A DNA stretch of 64,000 nt from Streptomyces pyxinicus. GTDB taxonomy: Bacteria > Actinomycetota > Actinomycetes > Streptomycetales > Streptomycetaceae. Shown here piece by piece: positions 53,778 through 60,868 of this stretch. The notes under the pieces were generated by a model. The model was not told the DNA's origin. It ran no database searches and was given only the letters and a program-made list of their open reading frames with translations. The position numbers were made by a program, and so were the translations under genes. The stretch spans positions 310,001 to 374,000 of the forward strand of contig NZ_JANUGP010000001.1 of assembly GCF_024753135.1 (NCBI RefSeq). The letters run 5' to 3'. The stretch's first letter is position 1, and each line of letters begins with the position of its first letter.

Positions 53778-54437
53778 TCAGGAGCCGTGCGCGACCGCGT
53801 CCAGGTGCGGCAGGAGGTGGTCCATCCGCTCCCGCTTGGTGCGCAGATAGGTGATGTTGCTCTCGCACGGCTCGATCAGCAGCGGCACCTGCTCGGCGAC
53901 CTCGACGCCGTGCCGGACCAACGCCTCCCGCTTGCGCGGGTTGTTGGACATCAGCCGGACCGACCGCACACCGAGGTCGCGCAGGATCTGGGCCGCCACG
54001 CCGTAGTCACGGGCGTCCACCGGCAGGCCGAGCGCGAGGTTCGCCTCCACGGTGTCCAGGCCGTCCGCCTGGAGGGCCATCGCGCGCAGCTTGGCGAGCA
54101 GTCCGATGCCGCGGCCCTCGTGGCCCCGCAGGTAGACGACGACACCGGCGCCTTCGGCGACGACCGCGCGCATCGCGGCGGCCAGCTGGTCCCCGCACTC
54201 GCAGTGCCGCGAACCGAACGCGTCCCCGGTCAGGCACTCGGAGTGCAGCCGCACCAGGACGTCGTCGGTGCCGATCTCACCGTGCACGAGGGCCACTTGT
54301 TCGTCGCCTCGGTCATGGTCCAGGTAGCCGATCGCCTGGAATTGCCCGTACACGGTGGGCAGCGGGGTATTCACGACGCGTTCCGTGCCCGAACGCCGCG
54401 GGGACTTCTTGCCGAGGACGCCGATGTTTTCTGTCAT
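53778..54437 (-). CDS. ribA: GTP cyclohydrolase II paralogue with Met120 (FAPy-forming type)
   Basis: 219 aa. Zinc cysteines 68, 79 and 81 (HSECLTGDAFGSRHCECGDQ), catalytic RGHEGRGIGL, DTVEANLALGLPVDARDYGVAAQIL and RLMSNNPRK. Usual GCH II enzymes read KAYALQ; this one reads RAMALQ with methionine at residue 120. From memory, S. coelicolor SCO6655 has Met at this place and makes the formylated pyrimidine (FAPy) instead of completing deformylation. The gene is divergent from a creatininase-family gene, a family that includes the archaeal FAPy deformylase. ATG 54437, AGGA eight bases upstream. Confidence 0.92.
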   Translation of the reverse strand: MTENIGVLGKKSPRRSGTERVVNTPLPTVYGQFQAIGYLDHDRGDEQVALVHGEIGTDDVLVRLHSECLTGDAFGSRHCECGDQLAAAMRAVVAEGAGVVVYLRGHEGRGIGLLAKLRAMALQADGLDTVEANLALGLPVDARDYGVAAQILRDLGVRSVRLMSNNPRKREALVRHGVEVAEQVPLLIEPCESNITYLRTKRERMDHLLPHLDAVAHGS

Positions 54438-54475
54438 GATCTGATTCCTAAGCAGAGATGAAAGGCCGGGAAGAG

Positions 54476-55234
54476 ATGAGTGGTTCGGGCGCGCGCACGG
54501 TGGCCTGGGGAGTGGTGCCGACCGACACCACGGAAGAGGTACGGGCACGGGGGGCGGGCGTCTCACCACAGGTCGCCGTCCTTCCCGTGGGCAGCTACGA
54601 GCAGCACGGCGCCCATCTCCCGCTGGCGACCGACACGTTGGTGGCCTGCGCCGTGGCGCGGGAGATCGCCGCCGCGTACCCGGTGCACCTGCTGCCGCCG
54701 CTGACCGTCTCCTGCTCGCACGAGCACGCGGCCTGGCCGGGCACGGTCAGCATCTCCGCCGCGACACTGCACGCCGTGGTCCGGGACATCGCGGACTCGC
54801 TGCGCCGCTCGGGCGTCCAGGCCCTCGTGGTGGTGAACGGGCACGGCGGCAACTACGTGCTGGGCAACGTCGTCCAGGAGGCGTCCGCGCGCGGCGAGCG
54901 GATGGCGCTGTTCCCGGCCGCCGAGGACTGGGAGGCGGCACGGGCCCGGTCGGGAGTGGAGACCTCGCTGCTCACCGACATGCACGCGGGAGAAATCGAG
55001 ACGTCGATTCTGCTGCACGCTCACCCCGAATTCGTCCGACCTGGTTACGAGTCCGCCGATTTCACCGCCGACGACCGCCGGCATCTGCTCACCGTGGGAA
55101 TGTCCGCCTATACCGAATCGGGCGTGATCGGCCGTCCTTCCCTCGGTTCGGCGGAAAAGGGAAAGGAGTTGCTGAGGAGCCTCGCCGAGTCCTTCGCACC
55201 GTACCTGGACCTGCTCACCTCCGGCCGGGAGTAG
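54476..55234 (+). CDS. Creatininase-family amidohydrolase (candidate FAPy deformylase)
   Basis: 252 aa. Metal ligands of the creatininase fold are intact: VGSYEQHGAHLPLATDT (Glu42, His44, Asp53), VVVNGHGGNYVLGNVVQE (His) and TDMHAGEIETSILL (Glu). The family includes creatininase, MftE of mycofactocin synthesis and archaeal ArfB, which removes formate from FAPy. The gene starts 38 bases from the divergent GTP cyclohydrolase II gene, and FAPy deformylation is the natural proposal. ATG 54476 is preferred; ATG 54458 is possible. Its 3' end overlaps the convergent flippase-like gene by 127 bases. Confidence 0.85.
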   Translation: MSGSGARTVAWGVVPTDTTEEVRARGAGVSPQVAVLPVGSYEQHGAHLPLATDTLVACAVAREIAAAYPVHLLPPLTVSCSHEHAAWPGTVSISAATLHAVVRDIADSLRRSGVQALVVVNGHGGNYVLGNVVQEASARGERMALFPAAEDWEAARARSGVETSLLTDMHAGEIETSILLHAHPEFVRPGYESADFTADDRRHLLTVGMSAYTESGVIGRPSLGSAEKGKELLRSLAESFAPYLDLLTSGRE

Positions 55235-56232
55235 CGCGGGCTCCCGTACCAGCGGGCGGCGAGGACGGCGGCGCCGGGGAGGCTCGCCAGGAGGCTGAGC
55301 ACGCCGTAGACGACCGCCACGGCGACGCCGGTGTCCGCGCCGAGGCCGGCGGCGCCGAACGCCCAGGCGGTGACGCCCTCGCGGGGTCCGAAGCCGCCGA
55401 CGTTCAGCGGCAGGCCCATCGCGGCGAGGGCGAGGATCGCGAGCGGGACCAGCGTCGCCACCGGCGCGGCGGTACCGGCGACCCGGGCCGCGACCACGAA
55501 CATCCCGAGGTGACCGGCCAGCACCACGCCCGAGGAGAGGGCGACCCCGGGGCCGCCCTGCCGGGAGAACAGAGCCTGACGTGCCTCACGCAGGCCCGCC
55601 CGCAGGGTGCTCCCCGGTGCGCGGTTCATGCGGACCGCGAGCACCACGGCGACCGCCCCGAGCACCGCGAGGGCGACCAGCGGTCCGAAGTCCCGCGCCT
55701 GCGCGCGCACCGGCGACGGCAGGATCAGCAGGACGGCGGCGCCCACGACGGTCAGCGCGAGCTGCCCGGCGACCCGCTCCAGCACCACCGCCTTGACCCC
55801 GCGCCGCACGTCACCGGCGCTCTGCCCGTGCCGTACCGCCCGGTGCACATCGCCCAGGATGCCGCCGGGCAGGGCCGCGTTGAGGAACAGCGCCCGGTAG
55901 TAGTCGGCCACGGCGGTCCCGAGCGGCAGCCGGATGCGCAGGCCCCGGGCCACCAACTGCCAGCGCCACGCGCTGCATCCGGTGGTGACGGCGCCGATGC
56001 CGAGCGCGGCCAGCACCGTCGCGGTGTCGATCCGGCGCAGCCCGTCGAGCAGGACGCCGGTGCCGAGCCGCCACAGGAGGACGGCGAGGATGGCCACGCC
56101 GACGGCGGTGCCGAGGTGGGTGCGCAGGGCGCGGGAGCCGGGACGGCGCGTCGGCACGGCCCCGGTCGCCGGGGTCTCCCGGAGTGGCGCGGTGACGGTC
56201 CCGGCGTCCACCACCCCCGCGCGCCCGCTCAC
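55108..56232 (-). CDS. Flippase-like (LPG-synthase TM / UPF0104) membrane protein
   Basis: 374 aa. Eight or so helices beginning THLGTAVGVAILAVLLWRLGTG. The family signature YRALFLNAALPGGILGDVHRAVRHGQ, VVLERVAGQLAL and AMGLPLNVGGFGPREGVTAWAF is clear. Related domains flip or extend lipids (as in MprF) or act as glycolipid flippases. The GTG at 56232 overlaps the methyltransferase stop (GTGA), with GGAGG seven bases upstream. The last 40 residues or so (RSRYGAKDSARLLSNSF) are read antisense to the creatininase 3' end, so the true C-terminus may be shorter in relatives. Confidence 0.82.
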   Translation of the reverse strand: MSGRAGVVDAGTVTAPLRETPATGAVPTRRPGSRALRTHLGTAVGVAILAVLLWRLGTGVLLDGLRRIDTATVLAALGIGAVTTGCSAWRWQLVARGLRIRLPLGTAVADYYRALFLNAALPGGILGDVHRAVRHGQSAGDVRRGVKAVVLERVAGQLALTVVGAAVLLILPSPVRAQARDFGPLVALAVLGAVAVVLAVRMNRAPGSTLRAGLREARQALFSRQGGPGVALSSGVVLAGHLGMFVVAARVAGTAAPVATLVPLAILALAAMGLPLNVGGFGPREGVTAWAFGAAGLGADTGVAVAVVYGVLSLLASLPGAAVLAARWYGSPRYSRPEVSRSRYGAKDSARLLSNSFPFSAEPREGRPITPDSV

Positions 56233-57197
56233 GGTGTCCCTCCCGGCAGGGCCAGCAGGTCGTCGTGGTGGACGACGGCCCGCAACTCGCCGGCCGCGCA
56301 GGCGGCGAGCCGGTCGCGCAGGTACGGCTCGGCGCGCTCGCGCAGGTCCGGGCGCTGTTCGACCGCCGCGCCCACCCAGCCGCGCAGCCACTGCCCGGTC
56401 AGCGCGGCCTCGTCCGGGCCGAGCCGCCACGCGCTCGGGTACACCCGGACCGTCGCCCCGCGCTCCGCGAACGCCTCGCAGGTGGCGGTGACCGCGTCCG
56501 GGCCGAGCAGCCCGGCGCGCCGCTGGTGGGCGTTGAAGGCCTCCGCGAGTTCCGCGTCCAGCGGGTCGGCGGGACCGAGTTCGACGCGCCCGGCGACGGA
56601 CAGGGTGAGCAGCGCGGGGCAGCCGGCGCCCACGCAGGCGTCGGCGAGGGTGCCGACCTCGTCGCGGGTGAGGACGTCGAGCAGCGCGGACGCGGTGACC
56701 AGCGCGGCCCCGGCGAGGGCGTCGGCGGTCAGCCGGGACACGTCGCCGCGGCGCGTCTCGACCGTGACCCGGCTGCCGTCGGCGGCGGTGCGCGGGGCGG
56801 CCGCGGCGGCGAAGTGCAGCAGGTACGGGTCCCGGTCGTGCAGGACCCAGTGCTGGGCGCCGTCCAGGCGGGGCGCCAGCCAGCGGCCCATCGACCCGGT
56901 GCCGCAGCCCAGGTCGTGCACCACGAGACCGCCGGGCAGGCCGGCCAGCCGGATCCGCAGCGGGTCGAGCGCGTCCTCCGCCCGGGCGGCGGCATCCGCG
57001 CCCTCCCGCAACGTCAGCCACTCGGGCGCGTAGCGCGGCGGCTCCTCGCCGTCCCCACCCCGCAGCCGTACGGTGGCCCGCTCGCCGGGCCGTACGACGG
57101 GCCCGGCACCGGCGATGACGGCGTCTGCGGTGCCGACGCCCAAGGGCCGCCGCCCTGACTCCCGCCACTTCGCAGCGGCTGTTCGGGGGGTGTTCAT
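56229..57197 (-). CDS. Class I SAM-dependent methyltransferase
   Basis: 322 aa. SAM-binding motif I VVHDLGCGTGSMGRWLAPRL near residues 92-111, followed by HWVLHDRDPYLLHFAA (acidic motif II position) and VTASALLDVLTRDEV. An N-terminal extension of about 90 residues (AAAKWRESGRRPLGVGTADAVIAGAGP) may hold the substrate site. It is coupled by four-base overlaps to the glycosyltransferase before it and the flippase-like gene after it. The methyl acceptor is unknown; the pathway context suggests a pyrimidine- or pterin-derived glycoside. Confidence 0.85.
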   Translation of the reverse strand: MNTPRTAAAKWRESGRRPLGVGTADAVIAGAGPVVRPGERATVRLRGGDGEEPPRYAPEWLTLREGADAAARAEDALDPLRIRLAGLPGGLVVHDLGCGTGSMGRWLAPRLDGAQHWVLHDRDPYLLHFAAAAAPRTAADGSRVTVETRRGDVSRLTADALAGAALVTASALLDVLTRDEVGTLADACVGAGCPALLTLSVAGRVELGPADPLDAELAEAFNAHQRRAGLLGPDAVTATCEAFAERGATVRVYPSAWRLGPDEAALTGQWLRGWVGAAVEQRPDLRERAEPYLRDRLAACAAGELRAVVHHDDLLALPGGTP

Positions 57198-58381
57198 GCC
57201 GCCCTCCTCGGGGCTTCGGGGAGTCGCTGGAGGACTCCGGCCAGGCCGCGGGCGGTGGTCGCCCAGCCGTCGAGCGCGGCCCGGCGGCCCCGGGCGGCGG
57301 TCTTGAGGCGGCGGCGTACGTCGGGTTCGCCGAACCAGCCGCGCAGTTCGGCGGCGAGCGCGGCCGGGTCCTCCGGCGGGACGAGGATGCCGGGCACTCC
57401 GCCGTCGGGGGCGCGGCCGACCGCCTCGGGCAGCCCGCCCACGTCGGTGGCGAGGACCGGGATGCCCCGGGCCAGGGCCTCGGTGACGGCCATGCCGTAG
57501 GTCTCGGCGTAGGAGGTGAGCACCATCAGGTCGGCGGCGGCGTACGTGGCGTCGAGGGCGGCGCCGGTCCGGGGGCCGGTCAGGCGCAGGCGGTCGGCGA
57601 GGCCGTACCGGTCGATGAGGGCGCGCAGCCCGGTGACGTAGGCGGGGTCGTGGCCGAGGCCGCCGACGCACTCGCAGGTCCACGGCAGGTCCCGTACCGT
57701 CGCGAGCGCCTCCACCAGCCGGTGCTGTCCCTTGCGGGGGGTCACGGAGGCCACGCACAGCAGCCGCGAGACGCCGTCGGTGCCGGGTGCGAGGGGGGCG
57801 ATGTCGGCGCCGGGCGGGGCGGTGTGCACCCGGCCGGGGGCGAGTCCGTGGTGGGAGACGAGGCGGCGCACCGCCCAGTCACTGGTGGCGATCACCGCGG
57901 GCACGGCCCGCAGCACCATGCGTTCGCGGGTGTCCAGTTCGGCGGCGGTCTCCGCGTCCAGGCCGGTCTCGTCGCCGAGCGGCAGATGGACGAGGACGGC
58001 GAGCCGCAGCCGGTCGGCCTCGGGTACGACGACCTCCGGGACGCCGCAGGCGACGATGCCGTCCAGCAGCACGACCGCGTCGTCCGGCAGTTCGCCCAGG
58101 GTCCGGGCGAGCGCGTCCCGGTCGGCACGGGCCGGGCGCGGCCAGGTGCCGGGCGCGGTGTGCCGGGTGACCTGCCAGCCGAAGCCGGGCAGGTCGAGGC
58201 AGACCCGGCGGTCGTAGGCGTTGCCGCCGCTGGGCGCGGTCGTGTCGTCGACACCGCCCGGCAGGACGAAGTGCACGGTGCGCAGGGACATGGGGACGAT
58301 TCCGGCGTTCTCGGTGGTGGTGGGCTGGGCGGGCACGTAGGCGAGGCGCGCCTTCGCCACGGTGGCCCTCGGGCCGCTCAC
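57194..58381 (-). CDS. GT4-family glycosyltransferase
   Basis: 395 aa GT-B enzyme. N-terminal [38 protein letters not shown] (acceptor loop), [20 protein letters not shown], and the nucleotide-sugar-binding [38 protein letters not shown] region with the EX7E glutamates ([10 protein letters not shown]). The GTG at 58381 overlaps the stop of the PTPS-like gene (GTGA), matching the pattern of its neighbours; ATG 58291 is an alternative that would remove 30 poorly conserved residues. It likely adds a sugar to the pathway product. Confidence 0.87.
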   Translation of the reverse strand: MSGPRATVAKARLAYVPAQPTTTENAGIVPMSLRTVHFVLPGGVDDTTAPSGGNAYDRRVCLDLPGFGWQVTRHTAPGTWPRPARADRDALARTLGELPDDAVVLLDGIVACGVPEVVVPEADRLRLAVLVHLPLGDETGLDAETAAELDTRERMVLRAVPAVIATSDWAVRRLVSHHGLAPGRVHTAPPGADIAPLAPGTDGVSRLLCVASVTPRKGQHRLVEALATVRDLPWTCECVGGLGHDPAYVTGLRALIDRYGLADRLRLTGPRTGAALDATYAAADLMVLTSYAETYGMAVTEALARGIPVLATDVGGLPEAVGRAPDGGVPGILVPPEDPAALAAELRGWFGEPDVRRRLKTAARGRRAALDGWATTARGLAGVLQRLPEAPRRAA

Positions 58382-58776
58382 AGGGCACGCTCGTAACTCG
58401 CCCAGGCGACGTGCGACTCGTGCAGGGTGACGGAGATCCCGGCGAGTCCCCTGGCCCCCTCCCCCAGCGCGCCCTGGTGGACGCGGGCGGCGAGCCGGTC
58501 GGCGATGACCTTGGCGAGGAACTCGGTGGAGGTGTTGATCCCCGCGAACTCGGGTTCGTCGTCCAGGTTGCGGTAGTTCAACTCGGCGGTGATCGCGCCC
58601 AGTTCCCGGGTGGCGAGGCCGATGTCGACCACGATGTTGTCGTCGTCCAGCTGCTCGCGGCGGAACGTCGCGTCGACGAGGAACGTGGCGCCGTGCAGTC
58701 GCTGCGCGGGCCCGAACACGTCGCCGCGGAAGCTGTGGGCGATCATGATGTGATCGCGGACGGTGATGCTGAACAA
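58378..58776 (-). CDS. Divergent 6-pyruvoyltetrahydropterin synthase / QueD homologue
   Basis: 132 aa with the T-fold of PTPS/QueD: IMIAHSF keeps the first zinc histidine and LHGATF the second, but the third (HGH) is alanine. The catalytic cysteine position (C-G-R-L-H-G) is alanine, and the Asp-His dyad LDH is replaced by LNY in [11 protein letters not shown]. The late glutamate (TLHESH) is kept. It therefore probably does not do the standard PTPS or carboxytetrahydropterin reaction; a changed reaction or a binding role is inferred. First gene of the coupled run PTPS-GT-MT-flippase. Confidence 0.85.
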   Translation of the reverse strand: MFSITVRDHIMIAHSFRGDVFGPAQRLHGATFLVDATFRREQLDDDNIVVDIGLATRELGAITAELNYRNLDDEPEFAGINTSTEFLAKVIADRLAARVHQGALGEGARGLAGISVTLHESHVAWASYERAL

Positions 58777-58806
58777 CGGACGACCCTCCAGGTGCGGCGC
58801 GTCTGG

Positions 58807-58833
58807 TCCCCCCGCGTTTGCCCGTCGGGGGGA
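58807..58833. promoter_or_regulatory. Hairpin in the leader of the PTPS-like operon
   Basis: TCCCCCCG (58807-58814) faces CGGGGGGA (58826-58833). It lies between the end of the oxidoreductase gene and the PTPS start, and could end transcription of the former or attenuate the latter. Confidence 0.35.
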
Positions 58834-58916
58834 TGTCCATCAGTACGGCTGGACGCTTCCCCGCGTTCAGTGCGCGTGCACTCTTTTCCCGGCCCGTCCT
58901 GGTGCGTTCGCCGAGG

Positions 58917-59888
58917 TCAGTAGCGCACCCGGTGGCACAGGGCGGGGATCTCCCCGGTGGCGAGGCGCGGCATGACGTCCGGGAGTTCCCCGAAGGCGCT
59001 CTCCCCGGTGACGAGCGCGTCCAGCGCCGGGTCGGCGAGCAGGTCGAGGGCGAGGGCCATCCGGTCGGCGTAGCCGCGGCCGGGGCGGGCGGCCGGGGAG
59101 ACCGTGCCGACCTGGCTGCTGCGCAGGGTGAGCCGGCGGGAGTGGAAGGCCTCGCCGAGCGGCAGGCTCACGCGCCGGTCGCCGTACCAGCTCAGTTCGA
59201 CGACCGTGCCCTCGGGCGCGAGCAGCCGCAGGGCGCCGGTGAGGCCCTGTTCGGTGGCGCTGGCGTGCACGACGAGGTCGCAGTCGCCGAGGGCGGCCTC
59301 GGGCGCGGTGAAGTCGACACCGAGCGCCTCGGCGGTACGGGCCCGGTCCGGATCGGCGTCGACGAGCTGCAGCCGGACGCCGGGGAACCGGGCGAGCAGC
59401 GCGGCCACCGAGCAGCCGACCATCCCGCCCCCGACCACCGCGATCCGGTCGCCGACCAGCGGCGCCGCGTCCCACAGGGCGTTCACGGCGGTCTCCACGG
59501 TGCCGGCCAGCACGGCCCGTTCGGCGGGCACCCGCTCGGGCACCACGGTCACGGCGCTCACCGGAACGACGTAGCGGCTCTGGTGCGGATAGAGACAGAA
59601 GACGGTACGCCCGACCAGCCCGGCCGGCCCCTCCTCCACCACACCGACGCTCAGGTAGCCGTACTTCACGGGCCCCGGGAAGTCGCCCTCCTGGAACGGC
59701 GCGCGCATCACGGCGTGCTGGCTCTCCGGCACCCCGCCGCGGAACACCAGCGTCTCGGTGCCCCGGCTCACCCCGGAGTACAGCGCGCGGACGACGACCT
59801 CGTCCCGGCCGGGCTCCGGGAGGGTGACCTCACGCAGTTCGCCGTGGCCGGGTGAGCGGAGCCAGAACGCGCGGGCCGACCGGTTCAT
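58917..59888 (-). CDS. Zinc-less MDR-family oxidoreductase
   Basis: 323 aa. Medium-chain dehydrogenase fold with Rossmann motif [31 protein letters not shown]. The catalytic-zinc cysteine of ordinary alcohol dehydrogenases is replaced ([13 protein letters not shown]) and the structural zinc-cysteine loop is missing, as in BchC-like and quinone-reductase-like members. The start at ATG 59888 has AGGAGG six bases upstream; the ATG six bases earlier lies against it. Upstream of the PTPS-like gene by 140 bases and probably part of the same pathway. Confidence 0.85.
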   Translation of the reverse strand: MNRSARAFWLRSPGHGELREVTLPEPGRDEVVVRALYSGVSRGTETLVFRGGVPESQHAVMRAPFQEGDFPGPVKYGYLSVGVVEEGPAGLVGRTVFCLYPHQSRYVVPVSAVTVVPERVPAERAVLAGTVETAVNALWDAAPLVGDRIAVVGGGMVGCSVAALLARFPGVRLQLVDADPDRARTAEALGVDFTAPEAALGDCDLVVHASATEQGLTGALRLLAPEGTVVELSWYGDRRVSLPLGEAFHSRRLTLRSSQVGTVSPAARPGRGYADRMALALDLLADPALDALVTGESAFGELPDVMPRLATGEIPALCHRVRY

Positions 59889-59995
59889 CGGCATCCTCCT
59901 GAACGATCGGGAAGTGGTTCACGTACCGACAAGGGCACAGGCCGCGCACAGTACGCGGCGGTGATCGACTCTGTCACTCGTCCGGAGGATGTGCG

Positions 59996-60763
59996 GTGGC
60001 CCTGAACAACGCGTATGACACGAGGCTCCAGCAGGAGACCGCCGTGGGAGCGGGCGTCCAGCTCCTGCTGCTGGCCCTGCTCGGCTCGGCCATCGGCCTG
60101 GGACCGGCCGGCTGGCTGACCGGGCTCGTCTTTGCGTTCGCCACCTGGGCGGTCCTCTCCCGCGCCCTGCACCGCTCCCGGCTCGCCTCCTTCGGCCCCG
60201 CGAACCGGGTCACCCTCGGCCGGGCCACCCTGGTCGGCGGAGTGACGGCCCTGGTCGCGGACTCCTTCGAGAGCGCCCCGCCGGTCACCCTGCTGGTCGC
60301 CCTGACCGCCGTCGCCCTCCTCCTGGACGGCGTCGACGGCAAGGTGGCCCGCCGCACCGGCACCTCCACCGCCCTCGGCGCCCGCTTCGACATGGAGGTG
60401 GACGCGTTCCTCATCCTGGTCCTGAGCGTCTACGTCTCCATGTCCCTGGGCCCCTGGGTCCTCCTGATCGGCACCATGCGCTACGCCTTCGTCGCCGCGT
60501 CCCGCCTCGCCCCCTGGCTGGCCGCCCCCCTCCCCCCGTCCTTCGCCCGCAAGACCGTCGCCGCCCTCCAGGGCATCGCCCTCCTCCTGGCCGGCTCCAC
60601 ACTCCTGCCCCCCACCCTGACCCTCACGGTCACCCTCACCGCCCTGACCACCCTGACCTGGTCCTTCGGCCGCGACGTGCACTGGCTGGTGCGCAACTCC
60701 CGCACCTTGGCCTCCGATGCGGGGACGACGGAGGCCGGGGTGCTGGAGCTGGCGGCGGGGTGA
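59996..60763 (+). CDS. CDP-alcohol phosphatidyltransferase
   Basis: 255 aa membrane protein. The complete signature DGVDGKVARRTGTSTALGARFDMEVD (DxxDGxxAR...GxxxDxxxD) lies at about residues 103-128, the metal and CDP site of enzymes that join a lipid phosphate to an alcohol such as inositol, glycerol phosphate or sugar alcohol. Five to six helices. GTG 59996 with GGAGG seven bases upstream. Divergent from the MDR oxidoreductase, sharing a 107-base promoter region. It may attach the cluster product to a lipid (inference). Confidence 0.88.
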   Translation: MALNNAYDTRLQQETAVGAGVQLLLLALLGSAIGLGPAGWLTGLVFAFATWAVLSRALHRSRLASFGPANRVTLGRATLVGGVTALVADSFESAPPVTLLVALTAVALLLDGVDGKVARRTGTSTALGARFDMEVDAFLILVLSVYVSMSLGPWVLLIGTMRYAFVAASRLAPWLAAPLPPSFARKTVAALQGIALLLAGSTLLPPTLTLTVTLTALTTLTWSFGRDVHWLVRNSRTLASDAGTTEAGVLELAAG

Positions 60764-60838
60764 GGGGACGCCGAGGGTCCCGGACCAGCCCGGCCGCGGG
60801 AATCAGCGGACTCAGGCACCACCCCAGGGCATCCGGGT

Positions 60839-60848
60839 AATCATGATT
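60839..60848. promoter_or_regulatory. Small palindrome before the HNH gene
   Basis: AATCATGATT, a perfect 10-base palindrome about 20 bases upstream of the ATG at 60869, in an AT-rich patch that probably contains the promoter. The Shine-Dalgarno sequence of this gene is weak. Confidence 0.35.
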
Positions 60849-60868
60849 GTCGTACTAGGCTCCTGCGC

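Noticed and set aside
55108..57168. A single 686-residue minus-strand frame joining the flippase-like gene to sequence antisense to no gene but in the methyltransferase region
   Set aside because: Its upstream half is out of frame with the real methyltransferase gene, which has a clear SAM motif; the membrane protein starts at GTG 56232 with a good ribosome site.
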